Assembly (NCBI GenBank): GCA_028583415.1
Contig: CM053266.1
Span: 30,582,771-30,646,770, forward strand
Length of the DNA: 64,000 bases
Origin: Protea cynaroides
Lineage: Eukaryota; Streptophyta; Magnoliopsida; Proteales; Proteaceae
Direction of reading: 5' to 3'
The notes beneath the pieces were generated by a model. It had not been told where the DNA came from, made no database searches, and was given only the letters and a program-made list of their open reading frames with translations. The position numbers were made by a program, and so were the translations under genes. Shown in pieces: positions 1 to 9,439 of the stretch. The first letter of the stretch is position 1. Each line of letters begins with the position of its first letter.

Positions 1-222
1 CTTCAAATAAAACCTAGTTGCTTAAGTCGTCAAATAAATAGTCAATTTAAACAGAAAAAAATCAATGAGGAATGAATAAATAGGTAATAATATAGGTCGT
101 CAATAAATTTAATAAATAAAAAAAAAAAGAACGAGTCAGAGACCATTTGTGGAGAACGACCAATTAGAGAGCTTAAAAAACTGCGACTCAGGCGCCTCCA
201 ACACATTCAGAGCACGATCAAA

Positions 223-1130
223 AACCAAACATAGTTCCTATATATATTATTTATTTTTTGGAACATAAAATTCAAACAGAACAAAACCGATACCTTCCGG
301 CAACAGTGGCATCAAAGGTGAAGGCGACAAGGAACTGGCCGGGGTTCTCCTCGTCAGGTTCGACCCTTAAAGTCTCCTTCTTGAGATTAACGTCGTTACG
401 AATGGTAATGGCCTTCTGGTGATCGACGTAAGGAGGGGGAGCGGAAACAGGACCACTAGGGTAGCGGCCACCCCCAACCCAATTCACCTGCGTGGAAGAA
501 TCGGCAGCAGCATGTCGTTGATGGTGATCGTAAGGGGTTGGCAGCGGGACAGGAAGCGGTGGTGGGTAATACCCAGAGTACTGATAGTAGTTAGACGGGT
601 TAGGGTTTGGGTATTGAGGAGGGTATGGGGTAGCAGCGGCGAAGACGTAGCGATTTCCGGTCATTTCAGGTTGAGAAGGTTGCGGAGGAGGAGTTGGTGA
701 GTGGCCGTTTTGATGATTGTGATAATGGTTTCCGTGTCTCCTCCTGCTACTATTACCTCCATTGCTGTTGCTGCTGCTTCCGATATTCCCCATTTTGTTC
801 TTTCTACTTATCCTCCTCTCCCTTCAGCAACCAAACAAAATCCACAAAAGCAGAAACTTGCGAGAGAATGAATACGTTTACGTCTTCTGTAAATGAAATC
901 GAAACCACAGATGAAAGTGAAGCAGAAAGGAAACAAGCCCAAAGAGATGAGAAGAGAAGAGATTATCCGGAGAAACAGCCATAGATAGAGGGAATCATTT
1001 TGGGAGGACGGTTACGATAGATAGTGGGATTGCGTGAAGCTTCCACAATGGAGTCCAGCGTGCAGATCCCCCCTCCACGAGGAACCAGCGATATGGAAAA
1101 CAAAGCCGTTAGATCACAAAGAGAGCCGTT
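223..1130. repeat. Parent copy of a ~0.9-kb local duplication (LUL exon 1 plus 5' flank)
   Basis: Intron start, exon 1, 5' UTR and upstream flank of the LUL gene match 5242-6110 and then 6432-6470 in the same order and orientation. Similarity starts near the shared stretch TTCCTATATATATTATTTA and runs upstream of the start codon through AGCAGAAACTTG and GGGAATCATTTTGGGAGGAC to a segment near 1110. The duplicate has an insertion where this copy has none. Confidence 0.85.
294..793 (-). CDS. LOG2/LUL-type RING E3 ubiquitin ligase, exon 1 (gene continues off the left edge)
   Basis: The first 166 or so codons match the N-terminal half of plant LOG2/LUL (LOSS OF GDU2 / LOG2-LIKE UBIQUITIN LIGASE) proteins. 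It opens with MGNIGSSS, a good N-myristoylation signal as in the family, followed by an Asn/His-rich stretch and a proline- and tyrosine-rich region (about residues 33-122). Next comes the start of the conserved DAR2 domain: APPPYVDHQKA, then TIRNDVNLKKETLRVEP and FLVAFTFDATVAGR. The exon ends at 294 at an AG|GTATCG donor on the minus strand; reading on past it soon loses family similarity. The rest of DAR2 and the RING-HC domain must lie left of position 1. In Arabidopsis, LOG2 is a membrane-associated E3 ligase acting with GDU1 in amino-acid export control (family knowledge). The reading frame is intact. A broken copy lies at 5310-5811. Confidence 0.9.
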
Positions 1131-1185
1131 TTATTTTATTTTATTTTTTTTCGATAAGTGAGAGCCGTTTTATTACTATTTTGTT

Positions 1186-1840
1186 GGGGAAAATTTCACC
1201 CAGCCCTCCTGAATTTTTTTATTTAATTCACTCAACCCCAAACATTTCTCATAATTTCAGCCACACCTAATACAGTTAAGTATTTAACAGAAAAATGAAA
1301 AAGTTTATTTCACCCTCACTGTAAAAATCACTGTAAAAAGTATAGATTTTAAAATATCTATTTTATTCTCATTGAAAGAAGCATTAAAAAAAATAAAAAT
1401 AAAAATAAAAATTAAAAACCCCGAGGACCCTTGATCTCACTCGTGTGATTGAGCTCTATGGATACCCAGAAGCACTGATGTGGAAGGGCAAAGAGGAGCC
1501 TTTCCGAAGGGGGCCAGGGAACGGTCTTCGGTACTCAGGGCACCGGAGTTAGTACCCAACACATTGTTGTATAACGCAGTCGAGGTGTGCTACATTGATT
1601 TCAGTGAAGGTCACTATGTTACGTGGCAATGTTATTTTTTGGGATTCAAATTGTCTCCTCCCTGTACAAGAAGAAGAGAGACGTCCCTATCGAATGGCCA
1701 ATACGTGATTTTTGAAAAAATCCAAACCCCTCCTCGGAGCCTCCTCTGCCTAAGTGGGTCTTTTTCCATCCTACCTCATTGACCAGAAAGTTGAAACCCA
1801 AAACAGAGATTCCGGAAAACCAACTGTTATCAACTTGCTA

Positions 1841-1879
<39 letters not shown>

Positions 1880-2663
1880 GATCTCTAGATTTGATTTAAT
1901 TTGCTTAAAATTTCTCTACCCGCTAACCTTAATTAGGTGGCTCATACCAGACACTAATTTGATTGGAGAGAGACTGAGTAAAATGGAAGATAAGAAGAAA
2001 GAGAAATCAATGGTACCTAATTCAGAAGAATCGACCCCGATGAAAAGATCCTTCCCAGTACCATTTGGGGAGGTTGAAGGTAGAGTGGAGATCGTGCAAA
2101 GGCCGGCGCTGGAATATCGAGAGCTCGAAAAGATGACTTGCAGAGATGGTGGGAAGAAATTGGAAAAACAAAAATGAAAAAATGGAAAGAGGTTACCGTT
2201 GAAGATGGCTTGCAGAGGTTGCCTTTCTCTATCACGTTTTTCTGGTTCAGATTCAAAAGCACCCAAGTCCGTTTGGCAAAACCCTTGCATACGCCTCAGA
2301 ACTGAAAATGAAACAATTCCAATGGAGGAACGCCTAGAAAAATCAGGTCTTCTGTTTGATGCAATTTCTTCCCACCACCTCTGCATGTCATCCTTTCCCT
2401 TTTTTCTTCCTTTGTTTTTCCAAGTCTTCATCTCAGACCACGACAAAAGAAGAATATGGTAAAACAGTAAATTAATAGTTTTAAAGGGTAATTTGGTCAT
2501 TATATAATTTTTAAGATTGCCACATCGTCACTTAACAAATTGTTAAGTTAGAACCTGTCTGACACATATTTCACATCTGAGGGGAATAGGTGAAATTTTT
2601 GGGTAAAATTTGGAGTTACTTGAATTAAAGGTAAAATTCAAGAGGGGTGGGTGAAAATTTCCC
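1186..2663. mobile_element. Long-TIR DNA transposon (MULE-like, candidate gene-capturing element), 1.48 kb
   Basis: The left end GGGGAAAATTTCACCC and right end GGGTGAAAATTTCCC are inverted copies. The similarity continues inward for roughly 100 bp (about 1186-1295 and 2535-2663). The element is bounded by a perfect 8-bp direct repeat ATTTTGTT (1178-1185 and 2664-2671). Long TIRs suggest a Mutator-like element, although 8 bp is also the hAT size. No transposase is visible. The interior holds a (TC)n tract, then an open stretch beginning ATGGAAGATAAGAAGAAAG (1983-2177, plus strand), which looks like a plant 5' UTR followed by a coding start. A ~35-bp internal inverted repeat (about 2120-2160 and 2357-2398) lies downstream. 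Gene-fragment capture is inference. Confidence 0.8.
1843..1875. repeat. (TC)n microsatellite
   Basis: About 16 uninterrupted TC units lie inside the long-TIR element, just before the coding-like stretch starting at 1983. Confidence 0.95.
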
Positions 2664-2697
2664 ATTTTGTTATTCAACCAATCATTTATTTATTATT

Positions 2698-3277
2698 AAG
2701 GGAAATTTATTGAGACACCCCTCACAATTGGTTTACTATTTTCTATTGACAATTACCCTTGAAACTGTTTTATAACAGTATAGTCCAGATTCAAATCCTC
2801 TCATACCCTCATGCCTCTCATGGTGACATTAGGAAATTCAGTTGTTGTCATCCACTATGTGTGTATATCAATATATCAGTATGTACGCAAAGTAAACCAC
2901 AGTTATTGGATTTACATGCCAGCATGAGGAGCATGAGAGGATTTATTTTCGTATAGTCCAAGTGTTAAAAACTGATGAATTTTTTTTAAGACAATACTAA
3001 CCTTACTAAATGTAAAATTACATAAATATACCATCGTCTATCTCTGGAACAAGACCTCTACCTAGAGATAGATGATGGTATATTTATGTAATTTTACATT
3101 GAGTAAGGGCAGTATTGTCTTAAAAAATGGAATATGTCTCGTCAGTTTTTAACGCCCGGTGTGGACTATAATGTAATAAAATATTATTTCAGGGGTAATC
3201 TCTGTAACTTTTGTCAAGAGAGGATGCTTCTCTATAGTAAAACAATTGTCAAAGGGGTGTCTAAGTAAATTTCCCTT
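2698..3277. mobile_element. Fold-back (long inverted repeat) element
   Basis: The ends AAGGGAAATTTA and TAAATTTCCCTT are inverted, and the inversion continues almost to the middle. The outer arms share the AGACACCCCT and TATAGTCCA blocks. The inner arms around 2977-3127 form an almost perfect stem of ~65 bp (for example TGTAAAATTACATAAATATA against its complement) closed by a loop of ~18 bp near 3047-3064. A 163-bp MITE (2788-2950) interrupts the left arm; without it the element would be about 407 bp. No clear target duplication was found in the AT-rich flanks. Confidence 0.8.
2788..2950. mobile_element. MITE with 10-bp target duplication nested in the fold-back element
   Basis: The ends share the inverted motif AAATCCTCTCAT / ATGAGAGGATTT. 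A perfect 10-bp direct repeat GTATAGTCCA flanks it (2778-2787 and 2951-2960), which supports Mutator-type insertion. A diverged family member lies at 9284-9439 and shares the ends and the central TATATCGATGTATTAATATA-like stretch. Confidence 0.85.
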
Positions 3278-3777
3278 ATATTTTTTATTTAGAAGAATTA
3301 CTTATACCACCCATGGACTTTGGTCTTAATACCCATATTACCTTAAAGTTCACAACAATTACAATTGACCCCAAATTCTAACCGTATTAAGTACAAAATT
3401 TTAAAGACCATTTTACCCTTGTTGCATTTACAAGCAACATAGGTTGAAATGACTTTTTTAATCTTCTACAAAATAAGAATGAATAAAAGACTAAAGTACC
3501 CTCACAAACCCTTAGATTAAAAAACCACAATGTTCCCTCATTTTACCCTCCAATGTCCAACGTTCAACAGTATTCTTCCATCCAACTACTTCGACCAATT
3601 CCAAGTTCGTCGGCATTTCTGGTAAGTTTTTACTTCTCTCTCTCTCTCTCTTGTTCTCTTCTCCATTTCACTTTCTCCTCATCTCTGGTCACACACAGAT
3701 CCATAGTTAACTCCATTTTGGCGTAAAACTCAACTTCGGGTTTAGGGTTTACAAAAACAATTTATTGTAGTTCCTAA
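3278..3777. other. Intergenic, no gene seen
   Basis: AT-rich spacer with a short (TC)n run near 3634-3650. No coding similarity was recognised. Confidence 0.5.
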
Positions 3778-4085
3778 GGCTCTCTTTGGTTTGTATTATA
3801 TAATGTATTATGAGTTATTTATGACAAATCAATTATGATAATAGATTATGAGTAGAAAATAATGACCGTTTGGTACCACTAAACATAATACATTATATAA
3901 TGAGAAATATAAACAATCACCTAATAGATTATTCTAATAATGATAAATAGCTACTCACCTATTTGTAGATAATGAATTATATTGATTTATTTTAATTATA
4001 AATAGACATTATAAATCATGCCAAATAATCATAAATTTTATAATATATTATATAATACATTATATAATACAAACCAAAGAGAACC
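3778..4085. mobile_element. Tourist-like (PIF/Harbinger) MITE, 308 bp
   Basis: The TIRs read GGCTCTCTTTGGTTTGTATT on the left and its near-complement on the right, ending CAAACCAAAGAGAACC. The flanking TAA is duplicated (3775-3777 and 4086-4088), the expected 3-bp PIF/Harbinger target site. The interior is AT-rich and noncoding. A truncated relative occurs at about 51167-51250. Confidence 0.9.
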
Positions 4086-4211
4086 TAAGATAGTTTGATT
4101 TTCATTTCAGAATTAATGGCGTGATTTTCAGTTCAGGATTAATGGTGGTCTCATGTCTATATTGTATAAATTTCAGTTCGGGATGCATATGTAGTAGTAT
4201 TACATAAAGAG

Positions 4212-4483
4212 TGTAGAATAATAACAGTTGGAAATGAACACTGCTTAATTGTATTTTATTCACAATGGTCTCTTTATATAGAGATTATATGAAAGGTATG
4301 AATCCCGTATGAGCTGTTACAATAATTTAAATTCAAAAATCTAGTCACTAATCTTATCTTTATCTAGACTGAATTGACAACTATATACTCACTAATCTTA
4401 TCCTTATCCAGAACTGAATTGGTAACTAATCTTATCCTTATCCAGATCTAATTTGGTTGTACATAGCTTATCATCCTCCAACA
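4212..4483 (-). repeat. Copia 3' LTR
   Basis: On the minus strand the LTR begins TGTTGGAGGATGATAAG directly after the copia coding end and finishes near TTATTATTCTACA, giving TG...CA ends. A TATA-like CTATATAAAGAGACC sits at about 4270-4284. U3 contains three ~50-bp direct repeats built on CTAATCTTATCCTTATCC. Confidence 0.7.
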
Positions 4484-4623
4484 AGCAGAGCGACAGTAAA
4501 AAAAGTCGAAGCTTGGATTGTAGAAACTGTAATCGTATTGCGCTATGCCCTTTTGTAAATATATTAGGAATCTGATTCTTGCTCGATATGTATCGAATGT
4601 CAACAAGTTTGCGACCTACGAGT

Positions 4624-4858
4624 GGATCCGCATCTTGTCCTCCCAATGGTTCTGGGAGGACAGTGGCAACCTGCCCTGGATGGCCGCCACGTAGCTCTCA
4701 GTAAATCCGAGACCCACGTCCGAGCCGACACTCAGTCGAGCCAATAGGGATTGTCGGCTCAGACGTGGGTCTCAGATTCAACCGAGAGCCACGTGGCAGC
4801 CATCCAAAATGGGTTGCCGCGTCCTCCCAAAATCACTGGGAGGAGACGATGTGCATCC
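4624..4858 (-). mobile_element. ATCGTCTC-end MITE, subfamily B (copy B1)
   Basis: Runs from GGATCCGCATC to GAGACGATGTGCATCC, in reverse orientation to and clearly homologous with the copies at 36326, 42614 and 44813. It has the typical GGGAGGAC inner stem and a GTCGGCTC-rich centre. Its own target duplication is not visible because its right edge abuts another element. Confidence 0.85.
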
Positions 4859-5143
4859 CGAGTGAGTTGGAAGAGGATCGTCTCAAGTTCATTTTGAACT
4901 TGAGAAATACCGGTGTCGGCCATAGTGTCGGCTGGATGGCCGACACCTGGCACTCTTTCCCATCTATCAGTATGAGAGTGATTGAGTGTTTTTGCAATTT
5001 TTTTTTTTTACTTTTTTTTACAATCACTCTTATACCATGAGATGAGAGGAAATGTTAGGTGTCGGCCGGATGATCAACACTGGCAAGTCTCAAGTTCGAG
5101 AGCAAGACTCAAGTTCATCTCGAACTTGAGACGAGCCAAATTC
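4859..5143. mobile_element. Hairpin MITE with GATCGTCTCAAGTTC ends (subfamily C)
   Basis: The left GATCGTCTCAAGTTC and right GAACTTGAGACGAG are inverted, followed inward by GTGTCGGCC blocks. Together with copy B1 it lies between 9-bp direct repeats CCTACGAGT (4615-4623 and 5144-5152). Either C inserted first and B1 later at its edge, or they moved as a unit. Confidence 0.7.
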
Positions 5144-5309
5144 CTACGAGTTCCCGTATGTAGTGATAGTCAACGGCAACATCTTTTGTGCAAGAGTGGA
5201 ATATGGGATTGAAGGCAAGTGAGATAAAAAAAAAAAAAAACTAAACCTGTTTCCTATATATATTATTTATTTATTTAAATATAAAATTCAAATAGAACAA
5301 AACCGATAC

Positions 5310-5811
5310 CTTCCGGCAATAGTAGCATCAAAGGTGAAGGCGACAAGGAATTGGCCAGGGTTCTCCTCGTCAGGTTCGACCCTTAAAGTCTCCTTCTTGA
5401 GATTAATGTCGTTACGAATGGTAATGGCCTTCTGGTGATCAACGTAAGGAGAAGGAGCGGAAATAGGACCACTAGGGTAGCGGCCACCCCCAACCCAATA
5501 CGCCTAGGTAGAAGGATCGGCACCAACATGCGGCGTGGATGGTTATCGTAAGGGGTTGGCAATGGGACAAGAAGCGGTGGTGGGTAATACCCAAAGTACT
5601 GATAGTAGTTGGATGGGTTAGGGTTTGGGTATTGGGGAGGGTACTATGGGGTAGCAGTGGTGAAGACGTAGAGATTTCCGGTCATTTCTAGTTGAGAAGG
5701 TTGTGGAGGAGGCATTGGTGAGTGGCTGTTGTGATGATTGTGAAAATGGTTTCCGTGTCTCCTCCTGCTACTATTACCTTCGTTGTTGCTGCTGCTTCCG
5801 ATATTCCCCAG
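5310..5811 (-). pseudogene. Duplicated LUL exon 1, disabled
   Basis: This 502-bp segment aligns over its whole length with exon 1 at 294-793. The start codon is CTG instead of ATG (5809-5811). A codon equivalent to the Gln of STQVNW has become TAG (near 5503-5507), and small indels shift the frame in the proline-rich region near 5530-5650. The donor site at 5307-5309 is retained. The duplicated flank shows that this is a DNA-level copy, not a retrocopy. Confidence 0.9.
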
Positions 5812-6111
5812 TTTGTTCTTTCTACTTTTGCTCCTCTCCCCTCAACAACCAAACAAAATCCACAAAAGCAGAAACTTGTGAGAGAATGAACTATGTTTAT
5901 GTCTTCTGTAAATGAAATCAAAGCCACAGATGAAGTTGAAACAGAAAGGAAACAAGGCCAAAGAGATGAGAAGAGAAGAGATTATCCAGAGAAACAAACA
6001 TAGATAGCGGGAATCATTTTGGGAGGACAATTACAATAGATAGTGGGATTGCGTGAAGCTTCTAGAATGGAGTGCATTGTGCAGATCCCCACCCCAAGAG
6101 GAACCAGTGAA

Positions 6112-6432
6112 ATAGGAAGGATTTGATTCAAATCCTTCCATGCCCCGAAATAAAAGGAGCCAAATCTTCTCCTGCGGCAGGTGGAAATTGTGGCTGATCC
6201 AAGGTTGTTGGAACTGAATCCTCTCCCCCGGCAGGAGATTCCTGCCGCTGATCCAAGGGCTGGGGATCAGTCGGCCTGCCTACTAATACATTGGGAGGTA
6301 GGCCGGCTGAAATTCCGCCTTTGGCCGGCGGTAGGTGGGCGAGAGAAGATTTTTATACTGTTGTTCAGTCAGTGCGTGTCCCCTAAAAATCCAATCCTTA
6401 GCAGTCTGCAGGTTCGTAGGAGAGAATTTCTA
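6112..6432. mobile_element. ~320-bp insertion in the duplicated LUL flank, containing an ATCGTCTC-type MITE (A1)
   Basis: The parent copy runs straight from the GAGGAACCAG block to the AACAAAGCCGTTAGATCA block. Here about 320 bp intervene between the equivalents. The insert starts with a 25-bp palindrome (GGAAGGATTTG..., 6116-6140). It contains a subfamily A unit (about 6222-6355) with CTGATCCAAGGGCTGGGGAT and ATTGGGAGGTAGGCCGGCTG, also present at 23293, 46414 and 63658. Confidence 0.8.
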
Positions 6433-6499
6433 TCTAAAACAAAAACGTTAGACCATAAAGAGAGCTGTTTATTACATTTTTTATTATTATTTTACCCAT

Positions 6500-6990
6500 G
6501 AAAGGTAAACACATCAAATTAGTATAGCATGTCACCAAACACGTCACCGTAATAAAGTTAAAATGACGAAAACACCCTTGCCTTCATGGCTGTCTAAATG
6601 ACACCTCTGTTGTTGAATGTCATGAAACATTATACCCAATTTTATTTTTTTTTTCTAAAGTTTTTGAATTTTGAAAGTAAAATAGGTTTTCATAAATTTT
6701 TTGAATTCGATTTACCATTATATACCTATTAAAGGCTTCCGAGGTCATATGAAGTTGATTTATCAAATATCAATAGCGATTAACAAAGGCTTCATAACTA
6801 TTTTGGTGCTACATTTATTCATCTTCTTTGATCTCAAAATACCGTGCTTCCCTAACCCCCCCCCCCCCCCCCCCCCCTTCCCCCTCCCCCTCCCCTCAAT
6901 GATTATCGTCAATATCTTTATCCATTGGATAGACAGGGGGTGGTCGATACACATACTGATGCATGCAATATGTCCAATAGACGACTGAAT
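6500..6990. other. Intergenic with a 22-base C homopolymer
   Basis: No gene seen. A run of C at 6856-6877 is followed by C/T-rich sequence to about 6896; the length of such a run is prone to sequencing error. Confidence 0.7.
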
Positions 6991-9228
6991 TGTAAAATTC
7001 GTACTCCATGAACCCGATCTAAACATCTATTTCATGTTGTAACAGGTCTTCCAATCATAACCAGACCAGACAGGATGAGCGGATGACAATCAAGTATGAA
7101 AATAGACCAAAAATAGAGAAATAATTTATACAGGTCTCATGATACCAGTCTATATACCGGTCGACCGGTATGTTTGCGCAAACAAACTAGTTAGATCCAG
7201 AAACAGATCTCTGTGGGTCTCGCTTGCCAATCTCGAGCCTAGAGACTTTTTTAACGTAGGAAAATTTCCTAAACTCTACCCTAGCCTATTTAAGGACCTC
7301 TAAACTTCCTTAAACATCTTTGATTATTATCACAAACCCTAGAGGGGAGAAAGAGATCGAAAGAGGAGAATGAGCTAAGAAATGTGGAAGAGGAACCGTC
7401 GTTGGACGAAGAACACCATAGTTGTGAATCAACGGTAAGTGCTTGAACTTCTCTCTAAGTTAAGCATTATAGATGATTGATCATGACTGATCAATACCAT
7501 GCAAGGCTGGGTATTGATCTAAAACCCTTAGTTTTTCGTTAAACCCTAATTGTTCGATAAACCCTAGATTCGAATTTGGGCAAAGAATCATCAGAACTAG
7601 GACTTGAATGGAACATAAAACAACCCTAACTCGTTGCTCAGGCCTAGAATGCATAGGAGAAATCCTAACAGCCGTAATGGGTGACCGACAGAAGACGAAC
7701 ACCAAGTTGGTGGTCTTCCGGAGGCATATCAGTCGACTATACCGGTTGCACTATGTGCGATCGGTGCCTCTCGAGAACTGGTCATTGGGGGACCGGTCGA
7801 CCATATCGGTCGCACCTTTCCCCACAGTGTTGCGATCGGTACCTGCGATCGGTATGCACCGACAGGGGTGTTTTCAACCCCAGTTGGTTTTCGACCAACG
7901 TAAAACCTATTTAACTAATTCTAACTGAACCCTAACATCGTGTAGGACTTTGTGATAGCAAGTTTGGATTCTGTGACGCGGAGCAAGCTAGCAATCAAGC
8001 GTCAGGTAATGGAATCAGACTTAAACCCTAATAACTTAATAACAGTAAAACGTTGTTAATAATTATTATTATTTTGTGGAATGGTGTTTGTGCATACTCA
8101 CATGTCATCTTTACTTTTAGTTATTATATTGTTCGTTGTTAATAATTATTATTATTCTATGGAATGGTGTTTGTGCATACTCACATGTCATCTTTACTTT
8201 CAGTTATTATATTGTTCATGCATACTCGCTATGGTAGGATGTGATTGTTATGCATGTGATTATTTTCGTTGGTGTATGGAACGGGAAGGGCCTGGGGTCT
8301 TGGATCATTCCTCACACTAGAACATTTTCGTATCGCTGTTGTCTTAGCATGCTTGGTGCGGGTAGGGTATCAGGGGGAGGAAGTGGCACTGTGGTCTCCA
8401 GCCTGGTCACTAGACTCGAGCCCTATCTTTATACCGTAAGGAGCTGTGCTGGGATAGGACCTACTATGATGACATATATGATTGGTTAATTACAAACCCA
8501 GTTTGCAAGCCCTCGCCAATAGGGACTTACATGTTGGTATGGGTAGGGCATCAGGGGAAGTGTTGGCGGTGTGTGATCCGGACACTTTAGCTCTATTCCT
8601 ATTCCATGGTGGGTGCATGTGGGATGACAGTGGTGTTTAATCCATTGGGCGGATTCAGACACTCGTGTATAGAGGTGCGGTGACCGCTAATCCTTTCTAT
8701 AGCACATTACAAACTTAAAATCAGACAAAAATGTGAATGTTATTCATGCATGTTGTTTGTTGTATTGTTTGATTTTCTTACTGAGCTAAGTTGTGAGTTC
8801 ACCTTTGTGTATACAGTATTTTTAAATGTTGATGCAGACAATACTACGTGTAGTGCTCCAGTGTATGGAGGTGTTGCTGCTTTAGAAGTGCAAGCAGGGG
8901 AGGACGAGCATGACGCTTCATGCGAGTGTTATTTCTGCGTGTACCTCTAGGATATAGGTGATTTGATTTCAGCTGGATTTTATAAATGATGTAAAGCTAT
9001 TTATTTACGTTTTGATATTTTGAATAATTGGATAATTTATTTTATTTATCAATAGAGGTACTCGATTCATTTAATTTAAGACTTCCGCTATATTTATTTA
9101 TATTCTGATTATGGTTATGTGCAATGATTTGTAATGGTGAATACAGTCTTATTGAGATCCTGGTGTGGACCGTTGATTTAGTGACGGTTCACTCACACTT
9201 CTGGTTCAGCCAAAATTGAGGTATGACA
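6991..9228 (+). mobile_element. 2.2-kb solo LTR of a large LTR retrotransposon (copy 1)
   Basis: It begins TGTAAAATTCGTACTCCATG, ends AGGTATGACA, and is flanked by TGAAT and TGAAC (a 5-bp duplication with one mismatch). The whole length is alignable with the inverse of 37558-39700. Shared landmarks are the AACCCGATCTAA block, AGGTCTTCC..CATAACCAGACCAGA, a TATA-like CCTATTTAAGGACC at about 7283, a CAACGGTAAGT site near 7432, GGTAGGGTATCAGGGGG, TGAGCTAAGTTGTGAG, and the terminal CTTCTGGTTCAGCC. No protein-coding region was recognised. A solo LTR is the best fit; a different class of TG...CA-ended element cannot be excluded. Confidence 0.75.
8053..8218. repeat. Tandem duplication, two 83-bp units
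   Basis: The unit starting TTGTTAATAATTATTATTAT and containing GGAATGGTGTTTGTGCATAC occurs at 8053 and 8136 with very few differences. It lies inside the solo LTR. Confidence 0.9.
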
Positions 9229-9283
9229 TGAACGACTTAACAACTATGAGAACAATTTCGTCTGAAAATTAGAGGAATATAGA

Positions 9284-9439
9284 TTTTAATCCTCTCATAT
9301 CCTTCATGCAGGTATGAAGAAATCCAGTGACTGTAGTTTATTGTGTATATATATCGATGTATTAATATACGTACATAGTGAAAGACAATTATTGTATTTC
9401 TTCATACCAAGTTGAGAGGTATGAGAGGATTTAAATCCG
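9284..9439. mobile_element. MITE related to 2788-2950
   Basis: The ends TTTTAATCCTCTCATA and TATGAGAGGATTTAAA are inverted. The centre carries TATATATATCGATGTATTAA, as in the 2788 copy. No convincing target duplication remains. Confidence 0.7.

Larger units (their letters stand above)
4484..5230 (-). pseudogene. Copia RNase H C-terminal fragment, split by two MITEs
   Basis: Minus-strand translation gives the end of Ty1/copia RNase H in two pieces. The upstream piece (5153-5228) contains NPIFHSCTK and DYHYIREL. The downstream piece (4484-4623) contains DIRYISSKNQIPNIFTKG, the family's ADILTK-type block. The two pieces are contiguous in frame apart from the 520-bp insertion 4624-5143, flanked by CCTACGAGT on both sides. 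The fragment stops at an A-rich tract near 5225 where the duplicated LUL segment begins, so all upstream pol and gag are missing. Confidence 0.85.

Noticed and set aside
419..700. Plus-strand open frame of 93 codons
   Set aside because: Shadow of the LUL exon on the other strand; the minus frame matches a known family.
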